Notes under the pieces: generated by a model
What the model was told of the DNA's origin: nothing
What the model saw: only the letters and a program-made list of their open reading frames with translations
The model's database searches: none
Shown here: in pieces, positions 61,467-64,000 of the stretch
Layout of the letters: the number at the start of each line of letters is the position of its first letter
Position numbering within the stretch: the first letter of the stretch is position 1
Position numbers and translations under genes: made by a program
Source: Flavobacterium sufflavum
Lineage (GTDB): Bacteria; Bacteroidota; Bacteroidia; Flavobacteriales; Flavobacteriaceae
Direction: 5' to 3'
DNA length: 64,000 nt
Assembly (NCBI RefSeq): GCF_004016525.1
Contig: NZ_SACJ01000003.1
Span: 372,001-436,000 of the forward strand

Positions 61467-63056
61467 ATGAGCTTTTTAAAAGAAATACAACGTAGAAGAA
61501 CCTTTGGAATTATCTCGCATCCCGATGCCGGAAAAACAACTCTTACTGAAAAACTCCTTCTTTTTGGGGGCGCAATCCAGGAAGCAGGAGCTGTAAAAAA
61601 CAACAAAATAAAAAAAGGAGCTACCAGTGACTTCATGGAAATTGAACGTCAAAGAGGAATCTCGGTATCTACTTCTGTTTTAGCATTCAACTACAAAGAC
61701 AAAAAAATCAATATTCTTGATACTCCCGGACACAAGGATTTTGCCGAAGATACTTTTAGAACCTTAACCGCTGTTGACAGTGTTATTGTGGTAATTGACG
61801 TAGCAAAAGGAGTTGAGGAACAAACTGAAAAATTAGTTGCTGTTTGTAGAATGCGAAAAATTCCAATTATTGTTTTCATCAACAAATTAGATCGTGAAGG
61901 ACATGATGCTTTCGATTTGATGGACGAAGTAGAACAAAAATTAGGTCTTACCGTTACTCCATTGAGTTTTCCTATTGGAATGGGTTATGACTTTCAAGGA
62001 ATTTATAATCTTTGGGAACAAAACATCAATTTATTTAGCGGAGACAGCCGTAAAAACATTGAAGAAACAATCGCTTTTTCAGACGTACAAAGTCCTGAAC
62101 TAGAAAAGATAATCGGTCAAAAACCAGCCGATAGATTACGTGAAGAATTAGAATTAATTGACGAAGTTTATCCAAAATTCAATCAACAGGATTATTTAGA
62201 CGGAAAACTGCAGCCTGTGTTTTTTGGTTCTGCGTTGAACAATTTTGGTGTTAGAGAATTACTAGACTGTTTTGTTACAATTGCTCCTTCTCCTAGACCG
62301 AAAGAATCAGAAACCAGATTAGTTAATCCAAAAGAAGAAAAACTATCCGGATTTGTTTTTAAAATCCATGCCAATATGGATCCGAAGCACCGTGACCGTT
62401 TGGCTTTTATAAAAATTGTTTCCGGAACTTTTGAAAGAAACAAACCGTATTATCACGTTCGTCAAAAGAAAAATCTAAAATTCTCCAGCCCGAATGCCTT
62501 TTTCGCAGAGAAAAAAGAAATTGTTGACATCTCTTATCCCGGAGATATTGTAGGGCTTCACGATACCGGAAATTTCAAAATTGGAGACACCTTAACCGAA
62601 GGTGAAATCATGAATTTCAAAGGAATTCCAAGTTTCTCTCCAGAACATTTTAGATACATCAATAATGCCGACCCAATGAAGGCAAAACAGCTAGACAAAG
62701 GGGTTGACCAATTAATGGACGAAGGTGTAGCGCAGTTGTTTACTTTAGAAATGAACAATCGAAAAGTGATTGGTACTGTAGGAGCACTTCAATATGAAGT
62801 AATTCAATACCGTTTAGAGCACGAATATGGCGCTAAATGTACTTATGAAAATTTCCCGGTACACAAAGCTTGTTGGGTAAAACCAGATGATGCTAAAAAT
62901 GAGGAGTTCAAAGAATTCAAACGAATCAAACAAAAATTCCTTGCTAAAGACAAATACGATCAATTGGTTTTCCTGGCTGATTCAGACTTTACAATCCAAA
63001 TGACACAAAACAAATACCCAAGTGTTAAATTGTTCTTTACTTCTGAATTAGATTAA
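61467..63056 (+). CDS. prfC: Peptide chain release factor 3
   Basis: 529 residues, a translational GTPase. The G1 motif SHPDAGKTTLTE, the switch-like RGISVSTSVL, G3 DTPGHKDF and G4 NKLDREG are present, and the C-terminal domains end at LFFTSELD. RF3 removes RF1 or RF2 from the ribosome after peptide release, using GTP. A perfect terminator (63075-63109) follows, and the gene is monocistronic. Confidence 0.97.
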   Translation: MSFLKEIQRRRTFGIISHPDAGKTTLTEKLLLFGGAIQEAGAVKNNKIKKGATSDFMEIERQRGISVSTSVLAFNYKDKKINILDTPGHKDFAEDTFRTLTAVDSVIVVIDVAKGVEEQTEKLVAVCRMRKIPIIVFINKLDREGHDAFDLMDEVEQKLGLTVTPLSFPIGMGYDFQGIYNLWEQNINLFSGDSRKNIEETIAFSDVQSPELEKIIGQKPADRLREELELIDEVYPKFNQQDYLDGKLQPVFFGSALNNFGVRELLDCFVTIAPSPRPKESETRLVNPKEEKLSGFVFKIHANMDPKHRDRLAFIKIVSGTFERNKPYYHVRQKKNLKFSSPNAFFAEKKEIVDISYPGDIVGLHDTGNFKIGDTLTEGEIMNFKGIPSFSPEHFRYINNADPMKAKQLDKGVDQLMDEGVAQLFTLEMNNRKVIGTVGALQYEVIQYRLEHEYGAKCTYENFPVHKACWVKPDDAKNEEFKEFKRIKQKFLAKDKYDQLVFLADSDFTIQMTQNKYPSVKLFFTSELD

Positions 63057-63074
63057 AACGACACTTAATTCCAC

Positions 63075-63109
63075 AAAAAAACGGTCTCATTAAATGAGAC
63101 CGTTTTTTT
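63075..63109. terminator. Perfect bidirectional terminator after prfC
   Basis: AAAAAAACGGTCTCAT (63075-63090) pairs exactly with ATGAGACCGTTTTTTT (63094-63109) around TAA. Confidence 0.95.
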
Positions 63110-63128
63110 ATGATTTTATATTTTAAGC

Positions 63129-63482
63129 TTAAGATAATGAGTTTTCATAGTTTACTACTTTTTTCAAAAAAGCTTTAATCAACAAACGATTAGGAGCAAT
63201 TCCAGAAGTCATAATCATTTTTTTAGTATTAGTTTCTTCAGTAGATAATGTAGAATTTGGATCTTGTTTTGTTCCCATAAACCAAAGTGCAAATTCCATG
63301 TTAGAAGCAGCTCTTGAACTTTCTAATTTTACGTTAGTTGATTCTGTTTTTCCATTAAAATCAACACTGGCAGTAGATCGAGACTGACTAAATCCTGAAA
63401 AAGAAAACATAAAAAACAATACAAATACAAATATTGATTGTATCAATTTAGAGTCAGTGTTATTTGTTTTTAAGTTGTTCAT
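63129..63482 (-). CDS. Small secreted protein of unknown function
   Basis: 117 residues. The N-terminus (KLIQSIFVFVLFFMFSFSGF near residues 12-31, cleavage near SFSGFSQ) is a signal peptide with a longer than usual hydrophilic lead. The mature part is short and polar, with NMEFALWFMGTKQD and a basic RLLIKAFLKKVVNYE end. No family is recognised. It is convergent with prfC, sharing the terminator, and lies 204 bases downstream of the DUF3467 gene. Confidence 0.6.
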   Translation of the reverse strand: MNNLKTNNTDSKLIQSIFVFVLFFMFSFSGFSQSRSTASVDFNGKTESTNVKLESSRAASNMEFALWFMGTKQDPNSTLSTEETNTKKMIMTSGIAPNRLLIKAFLKKVVNYENSLS

Positions 63483-63652
63483 GGCTTCTATTCTTCAGTT
63501 CTAATTTTATTATGAACCAAAGCTATTGCAATATAAAAACAAGAAAAAAAATTTCCGATAAACTACTCTAATACTCGTTTAGCTACTAAAAAAGGGGAAT
63601 TGATTCTTAAAATTGCAAAGCAAATACCTCCTAAAAAAGTAATACCATAAAA

Positions 63653-63679
63653 AAAGGCTTTCAGTAAATGAAAGCCTTT
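63653..63679 (-). terminator. Hairpin after the DUF3467 gene
   Basis: AAAGGCTTTCA (63653-63663) pairs with TGAAAGCCTTT (63669-63679), followed on the minus strand by a T run. It starts eight bases beyond the stop at 63687. Confidence 0.85.
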
Positions 63680-63686
63680 ATGAGTT

Positions 63687-63989
63687 TTATGCTTGTCCGG
63701 CAGGACCAAAATTAAGCGGAATTGGTGCCTGTTCGGTATCTTTGATTTCGCCGTGAGCGACTTCAAAACGATGAATATTTTCACCTATAGCCTTCAATAA
63801 TCGCTTGGCGTGTTGCGGTGTCAAAACAATTCTTGACTTCACCTTAGCTTTAGGAACACCAGGCATGATACTTACAAAATCCAAAACAAACTCCGAAGAA
63901 GAATGATTAATTATAGCCAAATTAGAGTAAATACCTTCTGCGGTTTTCTCGTCTAATTCAATATTGATTTGTTCTTGTTGTTCTTTCAT
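63687..63989 (-). CDS. DUF3467 family protein
   Basis: 100 residues. The pattern GIYSNLAIINHSSSEFVLDFVSIMPG then KSRIVLTPQHAKRLLKAIGENI is the DUF3467 family, a small beta-rich cytoplasmic protein of unknown role found widely in bacteria. In some Flavobacteriia it lies next to the RNA polymerase beta-prime gene rpoC (from memory), which would be just beyond the window edge on the same strand if the context holds. The start ATG is at 63987-63989. Confidence 0.9.
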   Translation of the reverse strand: MKEQQEQINIELDEKTAEGIYSNLAIINHSSSEFVLDFVSIMPGVPKAKVKSRIVLTPQHAKRLLKAIGENIHRFEVAHGEIKDTEQAPIPLNFGPAGQA

Positions 63990-64000
63990 ATCAAAAGTTT

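Noticed and set aside
63563-63784. 73-codon minus-strand ORF overlapping the DUF3467 gene
   Set aside because: Lies in another frame of the well-supported DUF3467 gene and runs through its terminator.
1-64000. tRNA or rRNA genes
   Set aside because: No cloverleaf-like GTTCGA-type segment or conserved rRNA stretch was recognised by eye; a dedicated search (tRNAscan-SE, Infernal) would be needed to exclude them.

Overview
The window looks like chromosomal DNA of a Flavobacterium-like bacterium (Bacteroidota, Flavobacteriia). Reasons: low-GC DNA; Bacteroidota-type -7 promoter elements (TAnnTTTG) next to several genes; secreted proteins ending their signal peptides in ..AQ or ..SQ; SusC-type motifs (VVVGYG); a DUF3467 gene; a dnaA - phosphatase - methyltransferase gene order; and intergenic spaces filled with inverted repeats. 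No rRNA, tRNA, CRISPR array, prophage or insertion sequence was recognised. Most genes are core housekeeping.

Layout. 1-7.5 kb: a cut-off secreted protein, a small acidic protein, a MATE exporter, a di-haem peroxidase lipoprotein, a PhoX-like lipoprotein, a small outer-membrane barrel and a PPK2 polyphosphate kinase. 7.8-14 kb: a propeller-like protein and an SDR, a possible double LSm-like protein, then an ECF sigma factor, a membrane protein ending in a SusC-type plug, and a von Willebrand A protein with a SusC-type N-terminus. 14-20 kb: mtaB, a secreted protein carrying an (NKQT)6 tract encoded by 18 CAAA units, a HAD phosphatase, a DUF2007 protein, a degenerate half DEAD-box protein and an NtrC-type regulator lacking its DNA-binding domain. 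20-31 kb: an ABC-2 exporter pair, grpE-dnaJ, hisS, a MacB-like permease, prmC, a GNAT, ribD, a HAD hydrolase and a YigZ protein. 31-36 kb: a thioesterase facing dnaA, then an LMW phosphatase, an RsmI-like methyltransferase and an aminotransferase. 36-39 kb: a dienoyl-CoA-reductase-like SDR and an orphan SUKH/SMI1 protein among repeats. 39-44 kb: udk, divIC-like, mutA, mutB. 44-53 kb: cell-envelope genes (PepSY-like, lysozyme-like, DUF2279, mltG, GNAT, dapF, HtrA, lactonase, LysM-NlpC/P60). 53-64 kb: two different aconitases in tandem, a MoxR ATPase, a SurA-like chaperone, prfC, a small secreted protein and a DUF3467 protein.

How genes work together. Protein quality control and envelope biogenesis recur (GrpE-DnaJ, HtrA, SurA-like PPIase, MltG, NlpC/P60). 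The two aconitases and methylmalonyl-CoA mutase serve the TCA cycle and propionate or odd-chain metabolism. The sigma / plug / vWA trio looks like a cell-surface signalling unit built from pieces of SusC-type transporters and is the best candidate for an unstudied system.

The most striking non-gene signal is in the spacers. At least three interspersed families recur. One is a composite element (7.7, 15.5 and 37.2 kb) with conserved edges but hairpin stems that differ in sequence while staying paired. The second is a hairpin with AAACCATTAAGAGATTAAG arms (10.0, 14.0 and 16.8 kb). The third is a short CCTCAAAGT/ACTTTGAGG palindrome (17.7, 38.8 and 38.9 kb). One repeat-like palindrome lies inside the prmC coding sequence. 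All identifications rest on reading motifs by eye; no database search was possible.
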